Shown piece by piece: positions 12,463-24,505 of a DNA stretch of 64,000 nucleotides. Position 1 is the first letter of the stretch, and every line of letters starts with the position of its first letter. The DNA lies in the NCBI RefSeq assembly GCF_964355755.1, contig NC_092676.1, positions 18,024,288 to 18,088,287 of the forward strand. Reading direction: 5' to 3'. The DNA is from Antedon mediterranea (lineage: Eukaryota; Echinodermata; Crinoidea; Comatulida; Antedonidae). A model generated the notes under the pieces. The model searched no databases. It was given only the letters and a program-made list of their open reading frames with translations, and was not told the DNA's origin. The translations under genes were made by a program, and so were the position numbers.

Positions 12463-14786
12463 TGTCGTCGTTCGGGTTCTATTCTACTTATGTCTTGTCA
12501 GGACGCACACACCAGAAGTAACGACGATACAATAAAAAGATTGGTTGCAATTTGGTATTCTTTATTTGTGAATATCCGTACTCAAGGTGAAGAACACAAC
12601 AGCAATGAAATGAAAATACAAAAAAACAAAACCCCTAAAAAACAATTAGAGAAATTCTTTAACAAAAAGTATAAAAGTTGACAATACATTATCTATCTCA
12701 ACTATATAAATATCTCAAAACAAACAACAAGTTCTTAACATTTCTTTATATCGCATTAAGAATATTTCTGATAAAATCATTAACTAGGCCTCAATCAGTA
12801 GCATTGTACCCATAAAAATACATGATATCAACAATCTAGCACTTGGCCATTCCGACTTACCCAACTAGAGATAAACTATCTTAAATCCTCAACTCAAGAA
12901 AATGACGGTAATCCTCCAATTTTGTGGTCAAATCTCACTTGTGCAAAACACTAAAAACAATAATCAATATAAGCCACAATAGTAGCGACTAGCAAAACCG
13001 CTAGAGGGCAGCAGACATCTTTAGGGAATAGACAAGTGTGACCCTTAACCTGTTAAAAAGGGGTCAACTTGCGCATGAATTTACGAACTCTGATTGGCTA
13101 TTCAGAAAAAACGAATGACTGTACGATCTTTTCCGGAAAATTCCGATGAAAAATTTGAAATTCCTTTGCCCACATGTCTTCGCGATGACATTTTATTTTG
13201 GGCTCGAAATGTTAGTAAAATCAGAAAAAATCGAAAACATGCCTAATATTTTGGGATTTTGCTTATATATTTTAGATATATTTATATTTTAACAGTGTAC
13301 GCCTTTGGTTTTACATAAATATCACCTATATTGGATCACAAAAGGTTTTTAATCACCTGATGCTAGGTGAGTAAGCAATTCTAGGCCGCGAAGTGCCTGA
13401 TGACGTCATCACACAGCCTGGCTGAGGTGGGGGTATTCCTCCGGGACATTCGCGCAGTCCGGGGAGAGGGTAAACATAAAATAAGTACTTTTTATCTTAT
13501 TTTTGTGATTTTGACACAATTTCCAAACAAAATGTGGTATTATGCAAATATATATTTGTCACCATCAACTTTCTAATTAAAAATATGTTCATAAAATGTA
13601 TTTATATGTGTTTTAGTAGTATTTTCACCCAGTGACTATTTGTGTACAAGGTCACAAACGCGGGGTGGGGATTCCTATGTAAACAAAGGATAGTGATGGT
13701 GCCAAATTTTTACACCTTATTTTATTCATAACTTTCGAAATACTCAATCAATTTTGTTGATTTAAAGTTTAAAATGCTTACGATTATATACTCTTTCAAA
13801 CTGAACACTATTCAAATGCAGAAAGATAAATTGAAAAATATATGCCAGTCCCTAACAATAGTATAAACTAACCAACCTAATTATCTATTACTCTTCTATA
13901 CTACTTATAACTAGCTCAAAACTCTAAAATATTCATTTAAAATCTGACGCTAGATCCACATGGGCGCAGCCATCTTGAATCTTTGTTTACAACTATAGCG
14001 CCACCAATCATAAAATAAATCTTAATCAACTACAGCATGACGCCCTCATCGGTCAAAAACTAGTTTACAAATCCACCATTTTATCGATAAAACTCATGTT
14101 CCGTGAACATAATCCTCGCAACATAATAAATACTCATAATCCAATAATTAGACTCTTCCCTCAATAATATAATTACTTATAGGTCAATCACTGACACACA
14201 ACTAGTCTGAGAAACAATATCTCCAATGTAATTATTAACTCAATTTGTACCACTCTATGACTGATTTGACAGCGAGGTACACTAGCTGATTCTGTTGGCA
14301 CAAAGCGAACATTTCCAACATAACTCGGTTGCGAATAACATTCATTCGAGCCTAGCCTAAAGTTACTTAATATATCGTGCAAACTACTTTTATCATCTAC
14401 TGTAACCAACGTACCTTAGAACAAAATAATATCAATCTAAAATTTGAAATTTAACAGGTTTAATCAATCAGATGCATAAAGATAAATAACGGATGTTATT
14501 AACCTCAATCTCAGTTATCGGCGCTCCAAAAACATCCCTCTCGCAGTCGCGGTAACAGCCTCATTACACCGAACCATCATCAAAAATTATTACTCCTATA
14601 ATCGTTTTCTTAATTCTCACTATTGCATTCAAAGTTTGTAATGTAAAGTATAACAAAATTGTATTAATGTATAAATCGTAATTTAACAACCAAGCTCTAA
14701 AATTGAACATCGTCAAATAACACTTAATTTGATGAACTATATTATTACACTGTTCTAGTTAGTTTGAATGAATTCAGTCTACGACA
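12463..14786 (-). repeat. 5' LTR of the Gypsy-type element, split by a nested transposon
   Basis: Same LTR as 8049-9493, but 2324 bp long because a TIR element with an 8-bp target duplication sits inside it. Removing the element and one copy of the duplication leaves exactly 1445 bp. Confidence 0.92.
12983..13854. mobile_element. hAT-like non-autonomous element nested in the LTR
   Basis: Present only in the 5' LTR. ACAATAGT is found at both edges (12976-12983 and 13855-13862), an 8-bp target duplication typical of hAT. The ends TAGCGACTAGCA and, inverted, TAGGGACTGGCA form imperfect terminal repeats. No transposase frame. Exact boundaries may be off by one base because of the overlap between duplication and terminal repeat. 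Confidence 0.8.
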
Positions 14787-15332
14787 TACATAATACATGT
14801 AGCAGTTAAAAACAAAGAGTGTATACAGGCCTACAAATGTGAACACATATTGTAAATATTACCTGACTAACATTCAAAAACCAAATTTGTTTTAACTGAA
14901 ATATTTCAATTAAGACTGCTTAGCATCATCAAAAGCTCTGCAATCAAACACGCGCATGTACGTTGCACTTATTTAATAATTACAGCAAACATAATAACAA
15001 CAAAAAATATATATTAAAAGGTAGTGTATAACGGTTGCGATCCGAGTTGGTTCTAAACTGCCTCGGTCCAAAGTCAAGTTTAGGGGCGACTTAAACGGCT
15101 ACCATATAAACTATAGTAAAATATTGCACTCATTAACATTTTTATCACACATGTTTTTTTACAAGAAATATTCAATTGTTCTGTATGTAAGTGATGGACA
15201 ATACAATAAATAACAATATAGCCACATAATGCCTATATAGCTTCAATATACCGAGTATCACAAACATTACAATTAAGATATACAATTTATTTTAACGAGT
15301 GCAAAAAATAGTAGGTACATTAATTATAAGTA
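14787..15332. other. AT-rich DNA of unit A, no gene seen
   Basis: Colinear with about 52695-53233 in unit B. No coding signal. Confidence 0.55.
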
Positions 15333-16535
15333 CTAGATGGTACGCTCGCGTACCATCTAGGTCGTGCCCACAGATGGTTCTCGAATACACAGTAATTTCA
15401 GCGTTAAAAAACTGGCGATTTCAAATGTACAATAATGCAGGACAATAATACATGTCATTTACAGGAACGATTAAATAGACACGATGATTTATGTACTCAA
15501 CTAAAATTAGCACACTGGGAATTACTTCCGAAAGAGAAAGTTGTCACAAAATGAGACAAATTGTTTAAGTAAAATTTAAACAAACTTAATTTGTGTTTTG
15601 TATGTAACATTATGGTTGAGAGATAGGGAAGAGGATGGGTGCAAAGAGGAACAATTTTTAAATATATTCTTTATTTTGTAACGAAATATTAATTAACATG
15701 TTTTACAAATAATATACCACTAAACACAGTAAAACATTGCGATGTAATACTTTGTTGAAACTATCACCGTCGTAGTCGATTGAAATAGTACAGTACATGT
15801 AACGATACACTACGACGTATGTTTATATATAATGTTAAACAATTTGTGAAAACCACCTCTATTCAGGTCAAATCATAAATTCGATTTAATCGGTAATAAA
15901 TATTAAATTACGGCGACTGAAAACGCTAGCTCATTATCCGTTTAAAAAAAATTATATCCAACCTCTGCAGCACAGATTGAAAAAAAAAATGGATCGAATT
16001 TCTGTTATGAGTATACAGTACTTTCCTTTACGACGTCTGAGGGAATAGACACTTGTGGAACGACACAGAGATTGGAATGTTCCATTCATCACAAATCAAT
16101 ACATTTGTATAAACGTATATTAAATCTATCAAAATAGTATTTTTTAAAGAAAATCGGCCTGTCTTCAACATTATGATACTGTACTCGAGCTGTTCAACCA
16201 GTTTTCAGCTATTAAAAACAATTATCGTAGGAGGAGATAGGAAAATGCGAAGCCTCCTCGTATTTTTGTGGCGGGTATTTTTCAAGATGGACATCCATTA
16301 GACAGTGTATACCACGATCGGAAAACACCCCTATCTGGGGCAAATCGTTGAACCTAAATTCGTTTTAATCGTCAATAACTAATTATCTAACTTAATTTAA
16401 TTAGTAAACCGGGTTACATCAGGTGGTTAAAATCAGTACCGAAAGTACGAACCAACTTTACATACCATCGACTAAAAATTCTAAAAGTAAGGCGCGATTT
16501 ACCGAATTTTGCCCTTATGTAAATTTATATATAGA
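15333..16535 (-). mobile_element. Helentron-like non-autonomous rolling-circle element, copy 1
   Basis: Absent from unit B, where AATTATAAGT is followed directly by AAGTGAAAAC. Read on the minus strand, the element starts TCTATATATAAATTTAC and ends with a hairpin closing in CCATCTAG. It sits between two T residues with no target duplication. The 3' hairpin arms CTAGATGGTACGC / GCGTACCATCTAG are perfect. No Rep/helicase frame, so it is non-autonomous. The T^T target and lack of duplication fit Helentron-type Helitrons. Confidence 0.8.
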
Positions 16536-17206
16536 AGTGAAAACAATAAAATAAATAACAATGATAGGTATTTGTAACAATCTATATTTATAAATTTAAA
16601 TCAAGATATAATCATTAAACGATAACAAGACAGTAGGTTAAATAGGTAAATTATGTAGAATTGATTTGAATACAAACATCACAAAATATGATTTTAACAA
16701 TGCTTCAAGCGATGTTAAAATCATATTAAACAAATGTATTAATAAAGTAAATATTTTTTTTTTCAATATTTTTCTATTATAATAAACATATTGACATTAT
16801 AATTACAATCAAGAGCAACAGTAATATATTCTATATATACAGTGTAAAATAAATAATCTATAAATTATTAAATATTATATTCTATATGTCAAATAATTAA
16901 TCTATACATTTCTAAATTTAAGAATTGGATAACATAACATTTAAGAGTGAAAATGAATACATTGAAATGAATTCATTTACAGTATAATCCTTCATAACAT
17001 TGTCATAATATAAATATATATAAAATACATTAAATCTAATTATATGCATGGAACAACTGTGGTAATTAAAACAAATGTATTAATTATTAAAGTGCAATAA
17101 TAAGAATAACCAAACATTTGTTAAACTTTGGAATGAGTGCATTGGCACTCAATCTGTGAAAGTCAGTGCATCAAAACATCAAGATATTTAAATACACATG
17201 ATATAT
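16536..17206. other. AT-rich 3' flank of gene A
   Basis: No gene seen. Colinear with unit B around 53233-54330. May hold the 3' UTR or polyadenylation region of gene A, but no specific site is clear. Confidence 0.5.
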
Positions 17207-17427
17207 ACTGGAGAGTGATGGTGTAATGGTAATATCGGACTAGCATGTGATAGGCATGGGTTCGAGGTTATCTGTACCATACTAATTGCATCCTTAGGCA
17301 AGATGCTTTACTCTCATTGCCTAATCTGGTATGCGCTGCACTGCTGGCTGCCATGGGTCCGTGGAGGGCCTAATCCGAATTTCCTCACTGAGGACAAATA
17401 TTAATACAAAATACAAAAAAAATACAA
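17207..17427 (+). mobile_element. tRNA-derived SINE, unit A only
   Basis: The head resembles a tRNA: the A box is near TGGTGTAATGG and the B box is GGTTCGAGG, followed by a tRNA-unrelated body and an A-rich tail with ATACAAA repeats. Unit B has uninterrupted ATGATATATCACAAC at the same point. The tRNA-like part lacks the pairing of a functional tRNA. Confidence 0.8.
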
Positions 17428-17667
17428 ATATCACAACAAATTTACAATAAAATACAGCAACAATACCAAACAGCCACAAGAATACATTTCCTGAAAAGTA
17501 CAACTCAACCCTAAAAGTTATATGCAGGTTGAAATAGTACTTTTGGCTGACTTTAACAATAAACAGATCAAATGCAAGGAACAATGCAATTCTTAAACAG
17601 AATGCAGATAGAAAGTACAAGATACTATACAACTATAAATTTATAACCTCGATCCACTGACAAAGCC

Positions 17668-18652
17668 TTAACGGTTTGTTTTTTCGCTTGAACACGTATA
17701 TATGATCGTGTACAGATACGGATTAACTGCTGAGTTGATCGGTAAAATGAAGGTTGCTGCCCAAACATATATTTCTGCAGGGATATCCCAATGTTTAGTT
17801 TCCGAGCAAATTCCCATTAAAATTATGGGAAACCAGCAACAAAAATCTGTACCAATTATAAACACTAGCTTCCGTGCAATTCGCAACTGTTCTTCAAGGC
17901 TTTTCCTTCTATTAACAGTCGCTGATGATCTTTTCACAGAAAAAAATATTGTGAGATAACTAACGACCATGACCAAGAAACCAAAACCGTTAAACGCAAT
18001 GAAGATAGCAGTGGCATACTCCCAGCCTGGTAAATGACTTCGAGTTAGCGGTAACGGAAGGCAGACACTCTGTTTACCATAGTAGTTCTCTCCAAAGTAA
18101 GGCAGGTCGATGAAGCTCAACCTGTTTGCAGCTACCGGTAAGAAACTGATAGCAGCAATAACAACCCAAGCAATGACGATGACTATTTTGCATGTTTTAC
18201 GACTGAGACGTCTAGTGTTAAAAGGACTAACAATGTTTACAGCCCGGTCGACGCTCATAACCATCAACGTAAACACCGAGCATTCACTGGAAAGAGTAGA
18301 AATAGCACCTGCAAAACTGCAAGTGAAACTACTTTTCCAATATTCTAGAACTTCCGAGTATCTACCTCTATAGTGAATATCAGCCCCTGCAATAATTAGC
18401 AGATACATTGCCATAAGTAGATCAGAGATGGCAAGACTGGAGATCAGCATGGAATCAACAGTTTTATCTTTATTGCAACACCTTGATATGAGAACAAGTG
18501 CATTGCCAATAATGGAGGAAACACCAATTACGAGCATCAACACCCGAAGCGATTTCCTTTTTAGTAAATCTTGGCATGATGCGAAAGCATCAGTGGGTTC
18601 ACAGATCTCAATGTCACCAACAACACAACACAAATGGAAAAAATCTGAATAG
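17668..18652 (-). CDS. 7TM exon of gene A, relaxin-receptor-like GPCR
   Basis: Encodes the hinge and all seven membrane helices. The exon starts in phase 2 after TTTTCATTCAG, at 18652; a Met start is not expected because upstream LRR exons splice in. Counting from Leu at 18633: hinge cysteines 2, 3, 11 and 20; TM1 30-50 with GN; TM2 62-84 with Asp71; TM3 from Cys105, ending in DRA (129-131) where rhodopsin-class receptors usually have DRY; TM4 149-168; ECL2 with YYGKQSVC, Cys191 pairing with Cys105; TM5 206-232; TM6 255-277 with CWFP; TM7 288-312 with NPYLY. The C-tail is only about 10 residues. ECL2, TM6 and TM7 strongly resemble RXFP1/2. Differs by two residues from the unit B copy. Confidence 0.93.
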
Positions 18653-19119
18653 CTGAATGAAAAGAAATAGGATAGTTATATATTCATTACTGATAATTGT
18701 AAAGTGTAAATAGCTAATTGCTAATTTCAAAAAGTGTAAATAGCTAATTTAAACAAATTTAATATTAGCAATTTTTTTCTTGCCAGCATGTATTTATTAT
18801 ATGGAATTCGTTTTTGATCTGGAATACAACTTTTCCCCTTTTCAGCAGTACAGTTGGGGTCAACATTTTCTATCATAACTCTTTATCATTACAGGCCTAT
18901 TACATTATTTTACCGGCTTTTTCACTGAGATTGAGAATTTCACATGTATGAATTCTTTTGATAACTTGTTAACAACTTGTTACATTTGAAAATAAAGTGT
19001 ATCTGTGAAATTTGTACTAAATGGCATTTAAATACAAAAATCAAAGGGGAACAACAGCTCCCATCACACCACCCTACATACAGCCATTTGCATTCATAAT
19101 GTCAAATAAATTTACTTAC

Positions 19120-19191
19120 AACTGTGTTAAATTTACCAACTCTTTAAAAGTCTTGTCTTCATAATCTTTCAAGTTGTTGTATGTTAGGTTT
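19120..19191 (-). CDS. Last LRR exon of gene A, divergent
   Basis: 72 nt between CCTACAG and GTAAGTAAA, phase 2-2. Encodes an LRR with NLTYNNL and a FKELVNLTQ end, clearly different from the amplified cassettes. Its partner is 58221-58292. It is joined directly to the 7TM exon and probably caps the solenoid, so it seems excluded from cassette exchange. Confidence 0.88.
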
Positions 19192-19946
19192 CTGTAGGAT
19201 AATAAATTCAGAATGATCATATTCATTTAATAATAACTTTAAATTCACATGTCATGAGGAAACTTTCTGAATGATTGAAATCAAAACTGTACTGGGTTTG
19301 GTTTACTTAGCATTCCTGCTCCCAAAAGTCATCCATTCATAGAAGCACTGATGAAGAAAGTTTATCCATGGTGGCCATAGAATGGTCCTGAAACATACTT
19401 TGGCTTTAGTTGATAGAAGTTTGAAACATTTTATTAGAAATAGAGTATATGTAAAGTTATAAACTTTGTGGCAATGACAATGTTTACAAAAAGCTGAATG
19501 TGCATTAGAGGCAAGAATACAAGCAGGTGTCTTACAATACAGATTATGAACTTACAGAATTAAAAGTGATGAAGCAAATGGAGAAAATGCACCATCCTCT
19601 ATGTTAGTTATAGAGTTGTTCTGTAACTGACTGTTAACAAATTAACAACAAAAATTATGATCCTAAATATAGTTATTTCAGGACTGAAGATGATCAACTG
19701 CAATTGCCTTTATTGGTATTTACTGCTCTGTCACAGTACTATTTTATTCAATGTAATCAACTAAAGTACATGTTTTAAAGATACAGTATACTGTCCAATT
19801 TACTATTAATCTTTGTTAAATATGCCGTTCTAATGTCACATAATAGTAATCATCAGTCAACAAATTTAAAAATAAATAACAATTATTACTATCAACTATG
19901 ATTAATGAATTAAGAGTATAACACAATACGTACAAAACATACTTAC

Positions 19947-20018
19947 AATATTTGCAAATTGTTCAATCCATCAAATATACCAGCTGGTAAATTACTAATT
20001 TGGTTATTATCCAAAAAT
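19947..20018 (-). CDS. LRR cassette exon, gene A (FLDN/QI)
   Basis: 72 nt, acceptor TTTCAG, donor GTAAGT, phase 2-2. The frame reads FLDNNQISNLPAGIFDGLNN and onward, a complete 24-residue LRR. Variable block 1 is F-L-D-N; variable block 2 is QI. Confidence 0.9.
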
Positions 20019-20385
20019 CTGAAACAAAATGAACAACATTTAAAGTGAAGTTTGACTATTTTATATTTTACCCATGGTTTCACTTTGTTATCTTTAGTTT
20101 ATTTTAACATAATTTAATAAGCAAAAGTACATATAAGGGCACTATACTGTATTTCATTAGTGATACTATATCAATCATATTGATTGAATTATTAGTGTCT
20201 ATGATTCATGCACCTTTCTGACCGTTGATCATTCACTAGAGCACTGTTAATATGTCCATTAATACAACATCTGTATCATTTTTTTTAAAGCCAACACATT
20301 AAAAATATTTCATTTATGTAAAAATAATGTTTCAAATTTTTAGTTTTTGTTTAATAATAACCCAATAAGTACAAAACAAACTTAC

Positions 20386-20457
20386 AAGTCTTGCAAATTG
20401 TTCAATCCATCAAATATATCAGCTGGTAAATTTCGAATTTCATTACCATTTAACCAT
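20386..20457 (-). CDS. LRR cassette exon, gene A (WLNG/QD)
   Basis: 72 nt, acceptor TTTTTTTAG, donor GTAAGT, phase 2-2. Has WLNGNEIRN in place of the usual NQISN, so it belongs to the NEI subtype with 20734 and 63555. Confidence 0.9.
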
Positions 20458-20733
20458 CTAAAAAAAATAAAAAGTTTAAAAGTGAAATTTGTCTATTTTA
20501 TCACCCATGCTTTTACTAAATTTGTTTTCCTTCGTTTATTTTAACATACTTTTTAAGGCACATTTGTATGATAATTTATGTATGATAATTTTGTTCAGTT
20601 CTTTTTGTTATTATATTAGGCCATCTGGAATGATTAATGTTTAAGTTAAATGCCTTCAGTTGATTATGTTGCTATTAACTATGATTAATGAATTGTGAGT
20701 AATAATAATGCAATAAGTACAAAACATACTTAC

Positions 20734-20805
20734 AATCTTTGCAAATTGTTCAATCCATGAAATATATCAGCTGGTAAATTACTAATTTCATTACCACTCA
20801 ACAAT
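20734..20805 (-). CDS. LRR cassette exon, gene A (LLSG/QR)
   Basis: 72 nt, acceptor ending TTCAG, donor GTAAGT, phase 2-2. Reads LLSGNEISNLPADIF and onward. Helentron copy 2 begins 64 bp beyond its acceptor side. Confidence 0.9.
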
Positions 20806-20868
20806 CTGAAAAAAATTAAAAATTTACCACATTTAAAAGTGAAATTTGTCTATTTTATCACCCATGCT

Positions 20869-22628
20869 TCTATATATAAATTTACGTAAGGGCAAAATTC
20901 GGTAAATCGCGCGTTATTTCTAGAATGTTTACTCGATGGTATATAAAGTTGGTTCGTACTTTCGGTACTGATTTTAACCACCTGATGTAACCCTGTTTAC
21001 TAATTAAATTTAGTTCGATAATTAGTTATTGACGATTAAAACGAATTTAGGTTCAACGATTTGCCCCAAATTGGGGTGTTTTTCGATCGTAGTATACACT
21101 GTCTAATGGATGTCCATCTTGAAAAATACCCGCAGACGATAATACGAGGATGCTTCGCATTTTCCTATCTCCTCTTACGATAATTGTTTTTAATGGCTGA
21201 AAACCGGTTGAACAGCTCGAGTACAGCATCATAATGTTGAAGACAGGCCGATTTTCTTTAAAAAATACTATTTTGATAGATTTAATATACGTTTATACAA
21301 ATGTATTGATTTGCGATGAATGGAACATTCCAATCTCTGTTCCACAAGTGTCTATTCCCTCAGGTGTCGTAAAGGCAAGTCCTGTATACTCATAACAGAA
21401 ATTCGATCCATTTTTTTTTCAATCTGTGCTGCAGAGGTTGGATATAAATTTTTTTTAAACGGATAATGAGCTAGCGTTTTCACTTGCCATATATTATGTA
21501 CAAATCGTTATTATTGCAGTTAAACCACGAACATTATCACCCTTCCCTCACTGGCATGAGTAGCGTTGTAAAACCAGTAGAGGATAGGCCTAAGGTACAT
21601 CACATGGCCTAAACGCAGAACAACGTTGGTGGGTAGGGTAGGAACCCCGGTAGGAACCAACTTAACTATGAATTGGCTCTAAGAAACAATTGAAAACCAT
21701 TAGGCCTACTAATTAAGTTGAGTTGGATAATTTAATATTTATTGACGATTAAATCGAATTTATGATTTTCCCCGAATAGAGGTGGTTTTCACAAATTGTT
21801 TTACATTATATAAACATATACACGTCGTAGTGATGTATCGTTACATGTACTGTACTATTTCAATCCACTAGGACGGTGATAGTTTCAACAAAGTATTACA
21901 TCGCAATGTTTTACTGTGTTTAGTGGTATATTATTTGTAAAACATGAAAACAATAATAATAATAATAACTGGTACTTGATATAGCGCATTATGCTGAAAG
22001 CCTCAATGCGCTTTACAAAGACAGAAAAATTTAGAAAATTACAAATTAAAAAGGTGGGTTTTGAGGAGAGATTTGAAGACACTGGTGGAAGTAGCCTGAC
22101 GGATTTCAATAGGCAACGCATTCCATAGAGAAACGAATGCCGAAGAAAATGAACGATTTCCATAAAACTTAGTGGAAGGATGAAATATATGGGCAAGAAG
22201 AGACTCAGATCTAGATCTCAGAGACCGCTTAGGAACATAAGGTTGAATAAGTTCAATTAATATTTCGTTACTAATTGGATAAAGAATAAATTAAAAAATT
22301 GTTCCTCTTTGCACCCATCTTCTTCCCCATCCCTCAACCCGAATGTTACATACAAAACACAAATTAAGTTTGTTTAAATTTGACTTAAACAATTGGTCTC
22401 ATTTTGTGACAAGTTTCTTTTTCGGAAGTAATTCCCAGGGTGCTAATTTTAGTTGAGTACATAAATCACAGTGTCTATTTATTCGTTCCTGTAAACGACA
22501 TGTATTATTGTCCTGCGGTACGTACATTTGAAATCGCCAGTTTTTTAACGCTGAAATTATTATGTATTGGAGAACCATCTGTGGGCACGACCTAGATGGT
22601 ACGCGAGCGAAGCGAGCGTACCATCTAG
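20869..22628 (+). mobile_element. Helentron-like non-autonomous element, copy 2
   Basis: Same family as 15333-16535 in the opposite orientation: starts TCTATATATAAATTTAC and ends GCGTACCATCTAG. The flanks CCCATGCT and TTTACTAAATTTG are contiguous at about 20501 and 63688 in related introns, so the insertion is between T and T without target duplication. It lies in an intron of receptor gene A. It carries extra sequence (about 21481-21730) relative to copy 1, plus a nested LINE tail. Confidence 0.8.
21945..22254 (-). mobile_element. Truncated LINE tail nested in Helentron copy 2
   Basis: On the minus strand one frame encodes FSSAFVSLWNALPIEIRQA, the conserved C-terminal block of L2/CR1-like reverse transcriptases. 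It is followed by a 3' UTR with GTAAAGCGCATTGAGG and GCGCTATATCAAG and a terminal ATT repeat. It is absent from Helentron copy 1 at the equivalent place, so it inserted after copy 2 formed. Confidence 0.8.
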
Positions 22629-22850
22629 TTTACTAAATTTGTTTTCCTTCGTTTATTTTAACATACTTTTTAAGGCAAATTTGTATGATAATTTATGTAT
22701 GATAATTTTGTTCAGTTCTTTTTGTTATTATATTAGGCCATCTGGAATGATTAATGTTTAAGTTAAATGCCTTCAGTTGATTATGTTGCTATAAACTTTG
22801 ATTAATGAATTGTTAGTAATAATAATGCAATATGTACAAAACATACTTAC

Positions 22851-22922
22851 AACCATAGCAAATTGTTCAATCCATGAAATATATCAGCTGGTAAATCACT
22901 AATTTGGTTGTCATGCAAATGT
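22851..22922 (-). CDS. LRR cassette exon, gene A (HLHD/LW)
   Basis: 72 nt, acceptor TTTTTGCAG, donor GTAAGT, phase 2-2. Reads HLHDNQISD and ends NNLLW. First cassette of a three-cassette block that is repeated about 2482 bp further up. Confidence 0.9.
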
Positions 22923-23714
22923 CTGCAAAAACAAAAATAAACAACATTTAAAAGTGAAGTTTGACTACTTTATACTACCCATAGTTTCACTATTTTGTTT
23001 TCTTTAGTTTATTTTAACATAATTTTTTATCCAACTTTTAGAATTTATGTATGATTATTTTTGTTCAGTGAAAACTTGTAACATTGAAAGCTGAAACAGA
23101 ATTCAGATCTTACAAAAAGAGCACTGTGAATATGTCTATTAAATACAACAATTTGTTTCATTTTGGTTAAAATCAACATATCAAATATATTTGATTTATA
23201 TGAAAATAATGTTGAAAAATTAATGTTTTTGTTTAATTTGATTAACTTAAATTAATCATTTCACAATTATTTTACAAATGTTATAATAAATTCCAATTAT
23301 GCTATTCATCATCATCATGAACACTGAACGTCATGTTACATAGTGCACTTAAAATTTCTCCAATCAGAGAGATTATTGGCCAAAGTGTACATAGACTTAT
23401 TTGTTCTATAATTTTTATCCATGTGGTTTTAGGTCGTGTCTTGACTTTTCTAATTGATTCAGATAGAGTTCATTGCACTGGGATATCGTAGTCTAGATGA
23501 AGAAAGTGTCCACACCATGTCAAGCGTCTTCTCTTTATAACTCTGTTCCATTTTTCTTCATTTGTGCTGTTATATAAATCTATATTTGTTATTATATTAG
23601 ACCATCTGGAATGATTAATGTTTAAGTTAAATGCCTTCAGTTGATTATGTTGCTATTAACTATGATTAATGAATTGTGAGTAATAATAATGCAATATGTA
23701 CAAAACATACTTAC

Positions 23715-23786
23715 AAGTATTGCAAATTGTTCAATCCATGAAATATATCAGCTGGTAAATTACTAATTTGGTTATTATCCAACCAT
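23715..23786 (-). CDS. LRR cassette exon, gene A (WLDN/QY)
   Basis: 72 nt, TTGCAG acceptor, GTAAGT donor, phase 2-2. Identical in translation to the cassette at 26197, its partner in the block duplication. Confidence 0.9.
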
Positions 23787-24433
23787 CTGCAAAAACAAAA
23801 AACATTTAAAAGTGAAGTTTGACTACTTTATACTACCCATAGTTTCACTATTTTGTTTCTTTAGTTTATTTTAACATACTTTTGTATCCAACTTTTAAAA
23901 TTTATGTATGATCTTGTTTATAAAAGAAAGTTGAAGAATTAATGTTTTTATTTAATATGATTAACTTAAATTAATCATTTCATAATTATTTTACAAATGT
24001 TATAATAAATTGCAATTATTGCTATTCATCATCATCACAAACACTGAACGTCATGTGACATAGTGCACTTAAGATTTCTTCAATCAGAGAGATTATTGGC
24101 CAAAGTGTACATAGACTTATTTGTTCTATAATTTTTATCCATGTGGTTTTAGGTCGTGTCTTGACTTTTCTCATTGATTCAGATAGAGTTCATTGCGCTG
24201 GGATATCAGAGTCTAGACTAAGAAAGTGTCCACACCATGTCAAGCGTCTTCTCTTTATAACTCTGTTCCATTTTTCCTCATTTGTGCTGTTATATAAATC
24301 TATATTTGTTATTATATTAGACCATCTGGAATAATTAATGTTAAGTTAAATGCCTTCAGTTGATTATGTTGCTATCAACTATGATTAATGAATTGTGAGT
24401 AATAATAATGCAATATGTACAAAACATACTTAC

Positions 24434-24505
24434 AACCATAGCAAATTGTTCAATCCATCAAATATATCAGCTGGTAAATTACTAAATTGGTTGTCACTCA
24501 AAACT
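24434..24505 (-). CDS. LRR cassette exon, gene A (VLSD/LW)
   Basis: 72 nt, TTGCAG acceptor, GTAAGT donor, phase 2-2. Reads VLSDNQFSN; Phe replaces the usual Ile. Partner at 26917 differs at one residue (Ser to Gly), an exposed position. Confidence 0.9.

Larger units (their letters stand above)
8049..14786 (-). mobile_element. Gypsy-type LTR retrotransposon, deleted pol, unit A only
   Basis: The two LTRs begin TGTCGTCG and end TACGACA on the + strand. They flank a 2969-bp interior coded on the minus strand. The target duplication is TACA on both sides, and unit B carries the intact target near 52686-52693. A primer binding site complementary to a tRNA 3' end lies two bases inside the 5' LTR. 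Gag and protease are present; the reverse transcriptase, RNase H and integrase core are missing. The LTRs have the same length (1445 bp) once a nested element is removed, so the insertion looks recent. It probably depended on a full-length relative. Confidence 0.93.
20019..22850 (-). other. Introns between LRR cassettes of gene A (proximal part)
   Basis: Short cassette introns at 20019-20385 and 20458-20733, then a longer one with Helentron copy 2. No additional exon seen. Confidence 0.6.

Noticed and set aside
17210-17285. tRNA gene
   Set aside because: A and B boxes are present, but the arms do not pair as in a tRNA and a SINE body and tail follow.
17321-17632. 103-codon hydrophobic minus-strand frame below the 7TM exon
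   Set aside because: Starts in the 3' flank and runs into the SINE; the unit B version is only 71 codons. Similarity between units reflects the DNA duplication, not coding selection.
24143-24334. 63-codon + strand frame repeated exactly at 26625
   Set aside because: Antisense of the LINE fossil in the cassette introns; identical because of the 2482-bp duplication.
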